A stretch of DNA of 59,421 nt. Origin: Mariniblastus sp. GTDB taxonomy: Bacteria; Planctomycetota; Planctomycetia; Pirellulales; Pirellulaceae. The stretch covers positions 1 through 59,421 of the forward strand of contig JALZWN010000143.1 of the NCBI GenBank assembly GCA_023300235.1. The letters are read 5' to 3'. Positions within the stretch are counted from its first letter, which is position 1. Each line of letters begins with the position of its first letter. The translations under genes and the position numbers were made by a program. The notes beneath the pieces are model-generated. The model saw only the letters and a list, made by a program, of their open reading frames with translations. It did not search any database and was not told where the DNA came from. Of this stretch, positions 43,976-52,291 are shown piece after piece.

Positions 43976-45085
43976 TCAGTCGTTGTGCAGGCTTTCCAAA
44001 ATCGTTTCGTCGTCTGGGGCTTGCATCAATTCAACGTTGCCGATTTCGGTCGGCAAAATCAGTTTTAGTTTTCCGTGCGAGACCTTTTTGTCGCGTTTCA
44101 TTGCTTTGATCAAATCGGCATGCCGCTCGTCGGGGCAAATCGTAGGCAGGCCGATGGCCTCGAACAGCGCCGTTTGGCGTCCCATGAACTCCTGATCGAC
44201 CAAGCCGAGATTGCGTGCCAGTCGTCCGGCGCAGGTCATGCCGATGGAGATCGCTTGTCCGTGCAGGTAGCGACCGTAGCCAAAGACCGTTTCGATGGCG
44301 TGGCCGTAGGTGTGCCCGTAGTTCAGGATCGCTCGACGACCGCTGCGTTCGGTTTCGTCGGCTTCGACGACTTCGGCTTTGCAGCGACAGCACCAGGCAA
44401 TGATCTGGGTCATTGTTTCGTAGTCGCGATTCATGATTTTTTCGACGGACGCTTCGATCGTTTCAAATAACGGCAAGTCCATGATCAAGCCGTACTTAAT
44501 GACTTCCGCCATGCCGGCGATGTAGTTGGGTTCGTCCAACGTCGACAAGACTTGCGGGTCGATGATGACGGCTTTGGGTTGCCAAAACGCGCCGACCATG
44601 TTCTTTGATTTTGGCAAATTGATGCCGACTTTGCCACCGACGCTGCTGTCAACTTGTGCCAACAACGATGTTGGAATTTGGATGAAGTCGATTCCGCGGC
44701 CGAGCGTTGCTGCGAGAAAGCCAGCCAAATCGCCGACGACGCCACCACCGAGCGCGATCACGACGGAGTCACGATCGGTGGCCAGTTCCAATAGTTGTTG
44801 CCAAGCGACGTCGCAGGTGGCAACCGATTTGGACGGCTCGCCGGGAGCCACGACGTACGAGTCGACTCGGCTGGCGATGCGGTTGAGAACGGCGGTGGTT
44901 GAATCGAGGTAGATCGCGGCCACGTTTTCATCGCTGACCAAGACGACGTGCCGGTTTTCGATAAATGGTTTGAGCGTTTGATCGGCGGCCGAGAGGGCTG
45001 CGGGGCCGAGCGTGATTCGGTAGCTGCGCTGGCCAAGGCTGACGGCGACTTCGTTGTTATTGGGAGTTGGTGATTCAGTAGTCAA
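43976..45085 (-). CDS. aroB: 3-dehydroquinate synthase
   Basis: Second step of the shikimate pathway, converting DAHP to 3-dehydroquinate. The 369-residue length is normal. Signatures are the NAD-binding ALGGGVVGDLAGFLAAT, IQIPTSLLAQVDSSVGGK, GINLPKSKNMVGAFWQP, the metal ligand region RAILNYGHTYGHAIE and a MKRDKKVSHGKLKLILP end. Start is TTG 45085. It is cotranscribed with dprA (41-base gap). Confidence 0.96.
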   Translation of the reverse strand: MTTESPTPNNNEVAVSLGQRSYRITLGPAALSAADQTLKPFIENRHVVLVSDENVAAIYLDSTTAVLNRIASRVDSYVVAPGEPSKSVATCDVAWQQLLELATDRDSVVIALGGGVVGDLAGFLAATLGRGIDFIQIPTSLLAQVDSSVGGKVGINLPKSKNMVGAFWQPKAVIIDPQVLSTLDEPNYIAGMAEVIKYGLIMDLPLFETIEASVEKIMNRDYETMTQIIAWCCRCKAEVVEADETERSGRRAILNYGHTYGHAIETVFGYGRYLHGQAISIGMTCAGRLARNLGLVDQEFMGRQTALFEAIGLPTICPDERHADLIKAMKRDKKVSHGKLKLILPTEIGNVELMQAPDDETILESLHND

Positions 45086-45496
45086 AGAACTGGGCCGGTG
45101 GTCGGGAAAGGTTGTTGTCTGGTTGGGAAAAAGTTGCCGAGGCGCTCAGGCGATGTTGGGCGTCCTAGGCTACGGCGTTGGATCGATTAGCCAGTTTCGC
45201 CAGATTTTGGTCGGATCGCAAGTCAGTTGTGGCTTTTGTTGTTTGTTTTTAACGGTGTTAAAAAGGAATTCCTGGCGGGTTTGAGGTGACCGGCTGAGCG
45301 AACCGGTGTTGGCCTGGGTGTGTCGGATTGTGTTGGTTTTGCGGGTGTTTTGTGTCTTGTCGACCGGGCAACGTGGGCAATTTATCCTTTTTTTTGGAAT
45401 CAAAACGGGGGGGCGTTACTGGGAAGCTAGGTTTCGTCTGTATCTCCAAAACGTTTTGGGGTTTGAAATCATTTGACGTTTAATCCAGTTGATTCC
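45086..45496. other. Divergent intergenic region, aroB versus PEP-CTERM gene
   Basis: A 411-base region rich in G/T on the plus strand. It contains a C/G homopolymer (seven G, 45407-45413), a T9 run near 45390 and the palindrome listed below. Promoters for both directions should lie here. Confidence 0.5.
45446..45459. promoter_or_regulatory. Perfect 14-bp palindrome, candidate operator of the PEP-CTERM gene
   Basis: CCAAAACGTTTTGG is a perfect dyad 37 bases before the ATG at 45497. The AAAACGTTTT core resembles LacI-family operators. No regulator gene is nearby. Confidence 0.45.
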
Positions 45497-46093
45497 ATGA
45501 AACGAATATTCCTTGCCTTGTTGCTGACCATATTGTTTTGCGGCACCGCTCAAGCTGATTTTTTTGTGGATAACTTCTCGATTCTGGACGAGGTCGGCGG
45601 CGGAGCTACCTCGATCGGCTCTAACGGTATTTCGGTTGAAGTCACCGACAACACTGGGACGACGACTGGAACCGTTTTGGACGATGTCTCCAGCCGTTAT
45701 ATCTTTACCGCTAACAACATTGGAGATTCGTTCGTCGTTTCTTACGACTGGGCGGGTGTTTTCGATGATTTGCAGTCAGTCTCGGGCCTCCAGTTGACCC
45801 AATCGCCAGTGGGCTTCTTTGGTAACTGGACGCTGACAATCGACACAGGCGTGGGAACTCCGGTAGCCTTGGGGCCAACCATTCCAACGCTTCTGGGAAC
45901 GCCGATCGAATTGGATGACGCGACTGAGTTGACTTACACGTTTACTTATAACGGCGGCAGCCCGTTGGGGTTCGGAATTGGATCGCTGGGCGGGACATCC
46001 AATCCTTTGTTTGCGACGCCTGAGCCGACTGCGTTCATGATGCTGGGGGTAGCCGGATTGATTATGGCATCCCGTCGACGCCGCACAAGCTAA
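45497..46093 (+). CDS. PEP-CTERM sorting domain protein
   Basis: A secreted 198-residue protein that should be anchored or sorted by an exosortase. The ORF track begins eight codons upstream at 45473; ATG 45497 gives a proper signal peptide (MKRIFLALLLTILFCGTAQA). The mature part is a beta-rich domain with Asp/Thr/Ser/Gly-rich strands (about residues 20-165). The C terminus is the sorting signal PEPTAFMMLGVAGLIMASRRRR: PEP, hydrophobic helix, arginine cluster. Its exosortase is not in the window. A terminator follows. Exopolysaccharide-related genes lie downstream. Confidence 0.9.
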   Translation: MKRIFLALLLTILFCGTAQADFFVDNFSILDEVGGGATSIGSNGISVEVTDNTGTTTGTVLDDVSSRYIFTANNIGDSFVVSYDWAGVFDDLQSVSGLQLTQSPVGFFGNWTLTIDTGVGTPVALGPTIPTLLGTPIELDDATELTYTFTYNGGSPLGFGIGSLGGTSNPLFATPEPTAFMMLGVAGLIMASRRRRTS

Positions 46094-46122
46094 ATAAAGC
46101 AAACATTCAATCGCTGGATGTT

Positions 46123-46150
46123 AGCCGCTGGGCTGTCAGCGGCTTTTTTA
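46123..46150 (+). terminator. Intrinsic terminator after the PEP-CTERM gene
   Basis: AGCCGCTG and CAGCGGCT form an eight-bp perfect stem with a GGCTGT loop, followed by TTTTTT. It lies 30 bases after the stop codon. Confidence 0.85.
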
Positions 46151-46264
46151 TTGCGCGTAATTGAGTTTCAGGACGATAGCTAAAAAGCGGCCCCCCCCCT
46201 CTTGCGGAGGGTTCTTTCGTGCCGATTTTCTGGTTGTTCTGCAGCAAAGCCAACTTCTTACGCC

Positions 46265-47941
46265 ATGTCTACCAAACCAAAGACCAAGAAACGAAACAGC
46301 TCGGCGATCGCCAAGTTAGCGCTGACGGTCAGCGACTTGTCGGATGCGTTGACGTTACTGGTGAAGCGTCCCGTTAAAGACATCCAAGGCGTGGTGCGAT
46401 ACGAAAGAAAGCAGATCGGTAAGCGTTACAAACGAAAGCGTTCGTCTCTCTGGCGATTGCCGTTTACGTTTGGAGCTTCTCTGCTGTCGGTGTTGGCCAA
46501 GATCTTGTTAGCGCCGTTGGAGCTGTTGGCGACGATTTTTCAGAGGGAAAAATACTCGCGGACGTTGTTGCTTGTTTTGGTTCCCAGTTTTTGCCTGTTG
46601 CTTGGGTGGGCTGGCTATGCGTGGTTCGGATTTCAAAGTCAGCAAGCGATCGTTAGCTTACGAAGTCAAGCGACTGCGGCGTTGGGGCAGCACGATTTTG
46701 CGGAGGCGGCTAGTTGTTTTGAAAAGCTACAGTCTGCTCAGGTAACGCTGACCCCAGAAGAAAAGTTCCGTTGGGCTCAGTCGCTTTCTCAAACGAATCA
46801 GGCCGATCGAGCCAACGCATTGCTGCACGAATTGGCACCGGGGCAAGGTCCGCAGGTTGGATTTCCCCCGGCTCATCAGTTCGCCGCGGTGTCACTGGTA
46901 AGAACTCACAAACAGCCCTATTCGGCAGAAGTGAAGCGATTGTTGAACTGGCATTTGGATGCGGGTGGTGTTTCAGAGGCGGCAGATGTGAACTTTGCTC
47001 GCGCGTTGTATTGCATTTCAGTAGGACAAACTGAGTCGGCGATCGAAGCGATGGAAGTTGCAGCGTCGGCCAATCCCGAATTGAATCTCAATTTGGCTCA
47101 GCTTTACAAGCAAATCAATCAACCAAAGCAAGAGCAGGCGGCGTTGTCGGTTGCCCAAGAGAAATTTGAAAGTCGGTTGCAAGCCGAATCGGCAGACCAT
47201 CAAGCTCGAATTGCGTTAGCGCAGATTTATTTGCGTCAGCGAAATCCGAACCTCGCACAACAGAACTTGCTTGCCGGAGTTGAGTTGGCTCCGGAGATGT
47301 TTCGGCCGCAGTTGTCGGGTTTTTATATGCAGAAGTTTCGTAGCTTGCCGGCTGCGGCGAGCGTTGAGATGAAGATCGATGCGTTGGTGAATGCTTGGCG
47401 ATACGATTGGCAAAACGTAGCGACTTGCCAAGCCATCATTCGACTTTATCGCCAGCAAGAAGGGCCACAGCGCGAGTTCGTTTTGACGGTCATTCAGCAG
47501 GCTGCCGCCGAGCAGCCGGCTGCCGCGTTGCCACAATTCGCGTTGGGTATTATCCACCGGCTTGAAAATCGACTGGAAGAATCTGCGTTGTCAATTCAAG
47601 CGGCTCATCGACGATTGAATCCCGACCAACCTGGGTTCACGGTGGTGGCCAATAATCTCGCTTGGCTGCTGGCCCATGCTCAGCAACCTGATCTGGAGCA
47701 AGCATTTAAGTTGGCTGAGATGGCGGTTGAGCGAGAACCGAAAGAAGGTGGTTTTCGGGACACGTTAGCCACTGTGTTAATGAAGCAGGGACGACATCAG
47801 CAAGCGTTGATCGAGTTTCAGAAGGCGCTGCCGACAGTTCGAGACAAATCACCGGTGCACTTAAAGATGGCTGAAATTTACGACCAGCTCGACCAACCTG
47901 AGTTGGCGGACCTGCACCGCAATCGATCCCAGCCAGAGTAG
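46265..47941 (+). CDS. TPR-repeat membrane protein, first of a paralogous pair
   Basis: A 558-residue protein. The ORF track starts at TTG 46202; I prefer ATG 46265 (MSTKPKTKKRNSS), since the upstream 63 bases include a C9 run and lie just after the terminator. The N terminus is very basic. Two hydrophobic segments follow (LLSVLAKILLAPLELLATIF at about 60-85, and LLLVLVPSFCLLLGWAGYAW at about 95-120). From about 130 to the end runs an array of helical TPR-like repeats, for example QPDLEQAFKLAEMAVEREPK and GRHQQALIEFQKALPTVRD. The orientation leaves the TPR array outside the membrane or in the periplasm. It is cotranscribed with the next gene (59 bases). Similar TPR proteins are linked to polysaccharide export systems, but the role here is inferred. 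Confidence 0.83.
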   Translation: MSTKPKTKKRNSSAIAKLALTVSDLSDALTLLVKRPVKDIQGVVRYERKQIGKRYKRKRSSLWRLPFTFGASLLSVLAKILLAPLELLATIFQREKYSRTLLLVLVPSFCLLLGWAGYAWFGFQSQQAIVSLRSQATAALGQHDFAEAASCFEKLQSAQVTLTPEEKFRWAQSLSQTNQADRANALLHELAPGQGPQVGFPPAHQFAAVSLVRTHKQPYSAEVKRLLNWHLDAGGVSEAADVNFARALYCISVGQTESAIEAMEVAASANPELNLNLAQLYKQINQPKQEQAALSVAQEKFESRLQAESADHQARIALAQIYLRQRNPNLAQQNLLAGVELAPEMFRPQLSGFYMQKFRSLPAAASVEMKIDALVNAWRYDWQNVATCQAIIRLYRQQEGPQREFVLTVIQQAAAEQPAAALPQFALGIIHRLENRLEESALSIQAAHRRLNPDQPGFTVVANNLAWLLAHAQQPDLEQAFKLAEMAVEREPKEGGFRDTLATVLMKQGRHQQALIEFQKALPTVRDKSPVHLKMAEIYDQLDQPELADLHRNRSQPE

Positions 47942-48000
47942 TTGCTTTGGGTTGGCAAGCAGGCAACGTTTTCAAAAAATAAAGGACCTCGTCTTCCGCG

Positions 48001-49878
48001 ATGACTCGAACGCATTCATCAAAATCGGATCACCTTGGCGTCGAGCGATCGGCGGGGGGCTCTCGTTCGATCCAGCGTAGCCGTCAACGCAGGCGTCGCA
48101 AGTTCTTCAGCAAGATTGCGGACACGGTTTGGCAAGTGTTGATCGCCCCGATCAAACTGCTGTTTTTGCCTACCTGTTTGATTGAGTTGTTCTACTTTAG
48201 AGGAATTAAAACAGGACGCCGACGAGGTGTTAGGTCGGCTGGGCAGCGTATTAGGTACGGTTGGAAAGAAAGCTTGAGATTGCCGTATCGATTGATTTCG
48301 AAAGGGTTTAAACGCCAAAATTTGAAAGACTTGGCATTTTTGTTGCCCTCGGTAGCCGCGGTTGGATTGGTGTGTTTTGTTGGCTTTCAGCTTTCGGCCA
48401 ACGATCAGCGGATTCAAGATCGCTACAGCGCGGGTGCGCGTGAGGCGTTGTTGAGCGGGAACTTGGATCTGGCGAGTACTTACTTTCGACGATTGTTCGA
48501 TCGTTCTTCGTTGTCGGCGACCGAGTCATTACAGTGGGTCGTGGTGTTGCGTGCTGCTGGCGAGTACGACCGGGCCGACCGGCTATTGGCGATGTTGGCG
48601 CCCGATGATGGGCAAGGCTGTCCTGCGGCGCATGCGATGCGGGCGATTGAATTGGCGGGGCACGTCGATGGCCGGCGGACGTTTGGTGATCGGAATGTCG
48701 GGGAAGAGGTTAATTTAGATATCGCTTGGATCCAGCCGCCTGACTCAAGCAAAGTTGATCGCGCGATTGAGCAGTTGAGGACGCATCTTCGCAGTGCCAG
48801 TGAAGGTGATCCGCGGATTCATTTGGCTTGGGCGAAGTATTGGTTGTGCCAACGAGATATCGAAGCGGCATGCGAGCGAATCAGGCAGGCTACGCAATCG
48901 CATGAGTTGTCGGCTGAGGCAGTTCATTTGATTGATCGACGCTTGGAGGCAGAGCATTTAGAGCGGCAGGAATGGGGGCAGTTGGTGGAATCGAAGGAGA
49001 GATTGCTCGCCGAAGCTAAAGAACTATTCGAAGGCAAGTTGAAGTTGGATCCTTTGGATCACCACGCTCGGATTCAACTCGCCGCCACAATGGTCAGCCA
49101 AGGCAATTTGCAGCCCGCGAAAGCCTGTTTGCGCGAGGGGATTGTATTTCATGCGGATCCGTCGTTGCGACGTGGGTTGGCAGATGTTTTTGTGCTGGAG
49201 TATCGAGCGAAAACGTTGGAGGAAGGCCGGCAGAAGGCGGAGCAGATTGAAGAAATTTTGCGCGAGCGTGTGATCAAGCTGAAAGCGGCAATCGAGGCCG
49301 ATTCGAGTTATATGTTGCCTTACGCATGCCTAGCGAAATTGCTTAGCGGGCAAGTCGATGCAGATGCAGATGCAGATTTCGCGATTGGCCATTCGGCGGT
49401 GGGTGTGTTTCAGTGGTTGGTCACTTCCGACAGTCCGTCAGCTTTGGATCACATTGGATTGGCGTCGTTGTATTGGCGGCAAGGCGAGCGAGACCGGGCC
49501 GATTGGCATTTAGATCAAGCATGGGCCATCGATCCACAGGTCGGCGAGAAAGCACATCGGTTGGCGGCGGCATTTGTTTTCTTTTCTGAATCGCCCGATT
49601 TGCCGTGGGCAAGGAACCTAGTGGACCGCGCGTTGTTGAGTTGCCCGGACTCTGCGGAAGTTCTATTGTCTCACGGGCGTGTTTTGTTGGAGCAAGGCGA
49701 GGCGGAATTGGCGGTCCGGCAATTGAATCGGTCGCTCGAAAAGTCCCGTTTCCCCGAAGAAGTGCATGAAGCCCTGGAAGTTGGCTACGTGAAACTGGGG
49801 GATCTGTTGCTGGCTCACAAGCATTCTGGCTTGGCCGAGGCGGCTCGCACCCGTCGGATCGTTTCCAAGTGGAAATAG
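48001..49878 (+). CDS. TPR-repeat membrane protein, second of a paralogous pair
   Basis: A 625-residue paralogue of the preceding gene product: basic N terminus (RSRQRRRRKFF), two hydrophobic segments (IAPIKLLFLPTCLIELFYF and LAFLLPSVAAVGLVCFVGFQ), and TPR-like helices from about residue 135 on (RYSAGAREALLSGNLDLAST, GEAELAVRQLNRSLEKSRFP). Conserved shared landmarks include LNG-type gaps and LAPDDG near 190-200, which match LAPGQG in the first copy. A DADADAD tract near residue 455 is a hexanucleotide repeat. The stop codon lies inside the first of three 19-base tandem repeats. Confidence 0.85.
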   Translation: MTRTHSSKSDHLGVERSAGGSRSIQRSRQRRRRKFFSKIADTVWQVLIAPIKLLFLPTCLIELFYFRGIKTGRRRGVRSAGQRIRYGWKESLRLPYRLISKGFKRQNLKDLAFLLPSVAAVGLVCFVGFQLSANDQRIQDRYSAGAREALLSGNLDLASTYFRRLFDRSSLSATESLQWVVVLRAAGEYDRADRLLAMLAPDDGQGCPAAHAMRAIELAGHVDGRRTFGDRNVGEEVNLDIAWIQPPDSSKVDRAIEQLRTHLRSASEGDPRIHLAWAKYWLCQRDIEAACERIRQATQSHELSAEAVHLIDRRLEAEHLERQEWGQLVESKERLLAEAKELFEGKLKLDPLDHHARIQLAATMVSQGNLQPAKACLREGIVFHADPSLRRGLADVFVLEYRAKTLEEGRQKAEQIEEILRERVIKLKAAIEADSSYMLPYACLAKLLSGQVDADADADFAIGHSAVGVFQWLVTSDSPSALDHIGLASLYWRQGERDRADWHLDQAWAIDPQVGEKAHRLAAAFVFFSESPDLPWARNLVDRALLSCPDSAEVLLSHGRVLLEQGEAELAVRQLNRSLEKSRFPEEVHEALEVGYVKLGDLLLAHKHSGLAEAARTRRIVSKWK

Positions 49879-49920
49879 TAGCTCCAAGTGGAAATAGTAG
49901 CGCCGGGTGGAAATAGCAGG
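49864..49920 (+). repeat. Three 19-bp tandem repeats across the stop codon
   Basis: TCCAAGTGGAAATAGTAGC occurs exactly twice (49864-49882, 49883-49901) and once with changes (49902-49920, GCCGGGTGGAAATAGCAGG). The first copy holds the last codons and TAG stop of the TPR gene, so further copies do not change the protein. Confidence 0.85.
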
Positions 49921-50563
49921 ATTCAGGGGGTAAATCGAGCGTAAGTACCTCAGTCCCTTTGTTTTGCGTACCTTGTCAAGCCCTCGCAGCTTGGTTTTAT
50001 CGTTTTGTTCTGGGGGGAAAGGGTAGGTGCTAGCAATTCTATCGCGTTAAAAACGGGATTCTGGGTAGTTCAGTCTTTTTAGTATTCTGCCTATCGCTTA
50101 TAAAACTCCCAGTCTGCTCTGCAGGCTGTTCGACGGATGGAGGTCGTTGACTGTGTCATAGGTTGAGGAAAATTCGCCTTGAGGCATTTGCCACTTGATT
50201 GTTTGAAAGGATTTCACATGCCCAACTTGTTTTATCTCTCTCTGCCTTGTGCACAGGCACTGGCTGCTTGCCAGATTCACCCAACGGATTTCACGAAAAG
50301 AAAGTTGCAATTGGTTTAACCGATACAAAGCGATGTCGAGCATAAGGTTGCTTTGACTGATCGCTACTATCCGCATCAGGACTTGCGAAGTTGCGGGGGT
50401 AAGTTGGCTTTTCGGCCTAGGTCGTTATTTGAGTGCTAAATTTCATTATCACACAAGCCCCCCGCCCCCCCCAGCAACTGTGTTTTAGGAACCAGCAAGA
50501 TACCCGATCGGCTTTCGGTATTACTGGCCTTCCTCCTCACAGCAACTCCCTCCCCATTCGATT
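49879..50563. other. Long intergenic region upstream of the glycosyltransferase gene, 685 bases
   Basis: Holds the last two 19-bp repeat copies, a C5-G-C8 run (50459-50472) and the probable glycosyltransferase promoter. A 34-codon ORF at 50218-50322, preceded by GAAAGG, starts MPNLFYLSLPCAQALAAC; it has some signal-like character but is too weak to call. The minus ORF at 50098-50376 has no ribosome site. No RNA gene recognised. Confidence 0.45.
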
Positions 50564-51799
50564 ATGATTATCTGTCTAACATCTAACACGGCGTGGAATC
50601 TCACCCACTTTCGTCTAAAGCACATCATGGCGCTTTTGGACATGGGGGTTGAGGTGCATGCAATTGCTCCTCCGGACGGAACCGAGGATAAATTGGCGGA
50701 GTTGGGGGTGAAGTTTCATCCTTGGATCATCGAGCGTCGCAGCATGAATCCGACCAAGGAGCTGGTTTCGATTCGTCGTTTGCAAAAAATCTATCAAGAC
50801 ATCCAGCCGGATTTGGTACACCACTACACCGTTAAGGCGGTTTTGTACGGAACCGCAGCGGCTCGACTGTGCGGCATCAAAGGGATCGTCAACAGTGTTA
50901 CGGGGCTGCCTTACATAATCGTTTCCCCGAAGAAAGGTATCCTCAAGCGAATGGCTCGCTGGGTTGCAATGCGGTGGTACGGTTGGGCGGTTTCTGGCAA
51001 GCATAACGCCACGATTCTTCAGAACGAAGACGATCTAGAATTGCTTAGTTCGTTCGCACCTGAGGTTACCAACAATGCGATTGTCACCAACGGTTCGGGT
51101 GTCGATCTCCAGCGTTTTGCTCAGCAGCCCAAGCGAAATCAATATTCAGATTCACCAGTCAACGTTTTGTTTGTTGGTCGATTCTTGAAAGAAAAAGGCG
51201 TCTTCGAATTGATGGATTCAGTTCGAGAGATGCGAAGTCAAAATGTGCCGTTTGAGATGCACATGTGCGGTGACTTCGACCCTGGTAATCGTTCCAGTGC
51301 GACGGTCGAGGATCTAGAGCAGTGGAAGCAGGAAGGCTTGGTTGACTGGTCTGGCAGGCTGGATGACGTTCGTGGCAAACTGGCCGCAGCGGACATCGTC
51401 GTTTTGCCTAGTTATCGGGAAGGCACCCCGAGATCGCTTTTGGAAGCGATGTCCGTTGGCCGTCCGCTTGTGACGACAGACGTACCTGGTTGTCGCAACG
51501 TCGTCGAAGATTCGGTGAACGGATTTTTGGTTGAATCGCACAATCCTTCGATGCTTGCTGGTGCGATGTCGAAGTTGATCGAGGATGCGAGTATGCGTGA
51601 GCGAATGGGCGAAGCCAGTCGTGAGATTGCCGAAGCGAATTTTGATGAGCGAGAAGTGATTCGGCAGACGGTGGAAGTTTACTGCAAGCTCTCTAGCAAA
51701 ATGCCAGCGGCTGATCAGTGGACCGAAGAAACTGGAAATGCGATTCCGGTGCTGTCCGAGCAGCTTGTGTTCGACGCCCCAGTTCCAATTGCAAGTTAG
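50564..51799 (+). CDS. Glycosyltransferase family 4, PglA-like
   Basis: A 411-residue GT-B glycosyltransferase. The N-terminal half (LTSNTAWNLTHFRLKHIMALLDMG, VHHYTVKAVLYGTAAARLCGI) matches the diacetylbacillosaminyl/undecaprenyl-sugar transferases (PglA/CapM type). The C-terminal half has VNVLFVGRFLKEKGVFELMD, WSGRLDDVRGKLAAADIVVLPS and the donor site YREGTPRSLLEAMSVGRPLV (EGxPRSLLEAM, GT4). It therefore likely adds a sugar to a lipid-linked intermediate of an exopolysaccharide or glycoprotein glycan. Start ATG at 50564, no clear ribosome site. It lies before a tandem acyltransferase gene in the presumed envelope cluster. Confidence 0.92.
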   Translation: MIICLTSNTAWNLTHFRLKHIMALLDMGVEVHAIAPPDGTEDKLAELGVKFHPWIIERRSMNPTKELVSIRRLQKIYQDIQPDLVHHYTVKAVLYGTAAARLCGIKGIVNSVTGLPYIIVSPKKGILKRMARWVAMRWYGWAVSGKHNATILQNEDDLELLSSFAPEVTNNAIVTNGSGVDLQRFAQQPKRNQYSDSPVNVLFVGRFLKEKGVFELMDSVREMRSQNVPFEMHMCGDFDPGNRSSATVEDLEQWKQEGLVDWSGRLDDVRGKLAAADIVVLPSYREGTPRSLLEAMSVGRPLVTTDVPGCRNVVEDSVNGFLVESHNPSMLAGAMSKLIEDASMRERMGEASREIAEANFDEREVIRQTVEVYCKLSSKMPAADQWTEETGNAIPVLSEQLVFDAPVPIAS

Positions 51800-51820
51800 T
51801 GTTTGAAAAAGCTGAATGTT

Positions 51821-51845
51821 AAGGCGGTTGGATCCGCCTTGGTTT
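51821..51845 (+). terminator. Probable terminator after the glycosyltransferase gene
   Basis: AAGGCGG and CCGCCTT make a seven-bp stem with a TTGGAT loop, followed by GGTTT. The T-run is short, so efficiency is uncertain. It starts 22 bases after the stop. Confidence 0.55.
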
Positions 51846-52123
51846 CGTTAGCTTAGCTTGCTCGCCTTCGTTCTATCGGTGAAGTGGTAGTGCTCACTTC
51901 GATCGGTAAGCTGCCTCGGATTCGCGATCCCGGCGATCGACTAACTCGTTGTGGGCATCGCCGACGGGGGTGTCTGGCGTTTAGATCGGCGGCGGACGGC
52001 TTAAGGCGAATGGTCAAACGAGGGCAAGGCTACGTTGTGTCCTAAAAATTGGGGGGACTGTCGGGCGCGTTTTGTCTGACTTACTGAGTGGGTGAGTGAG
52101 TGCCTTGTAAGTCGATCTTTAAG

Positions 52124-52160
52124 GCGTGCGGTAGTGTACCGCGTGCACTGACGCGTTTTT
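52124..52160 (+). terminator. Hairpin plus T5, possible attenuator or small-RNA terminator
   Basis: A perfect GCGGTA-GTG-TACCGC hairpin (52128-52142) sits inside GCGT (52124-52127) and ACGC (52151-52154), then GTTTTT. It lies about 130 bases before the acyltransferase ATG and 325 after the previous gene. Confidence 0.4.
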
Positions 52161-52291
52161 GCATCATCCCGCAAATTCGTAAGTCCCCTGAGTACTTTTT
52201 AGGTAGATTGTTTTTTCGTGTTGTAAATATCGCAGGCGGCAGGTCTCTAACGGGGCACTATTACACCCCCACCCTATAGCCTGCCTCGCCG

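Larger units (their letters stand above)
51800..52291. other. Intergenic region upstream of the tandem acyltransferase gene, 492 bases
   Basis: Begins with a terminator hairpin of the glycosyltransferase gene, then GC-rich sequence with several short dyads (such as GAAGTG/CACTTC at about 51890) and a second hairpin with T5 at 52123-52160. No coding signal was seen. A small RNA cannot be excluded. Confidence 0.45.

Noticed and set aside
50218-50322. 34-codon ORF with GAAAGG upstream, MPNLFYLSLPCAQALAAC start
   Set aside because: Weak signal-like N terminus and only one supporting feature; too short to trust without conservation.
50098-50376. 92-codon minus-strand ORF in the long gap
   Set aside because: No ribosome site, no family resemblance, and poor support on either strand.
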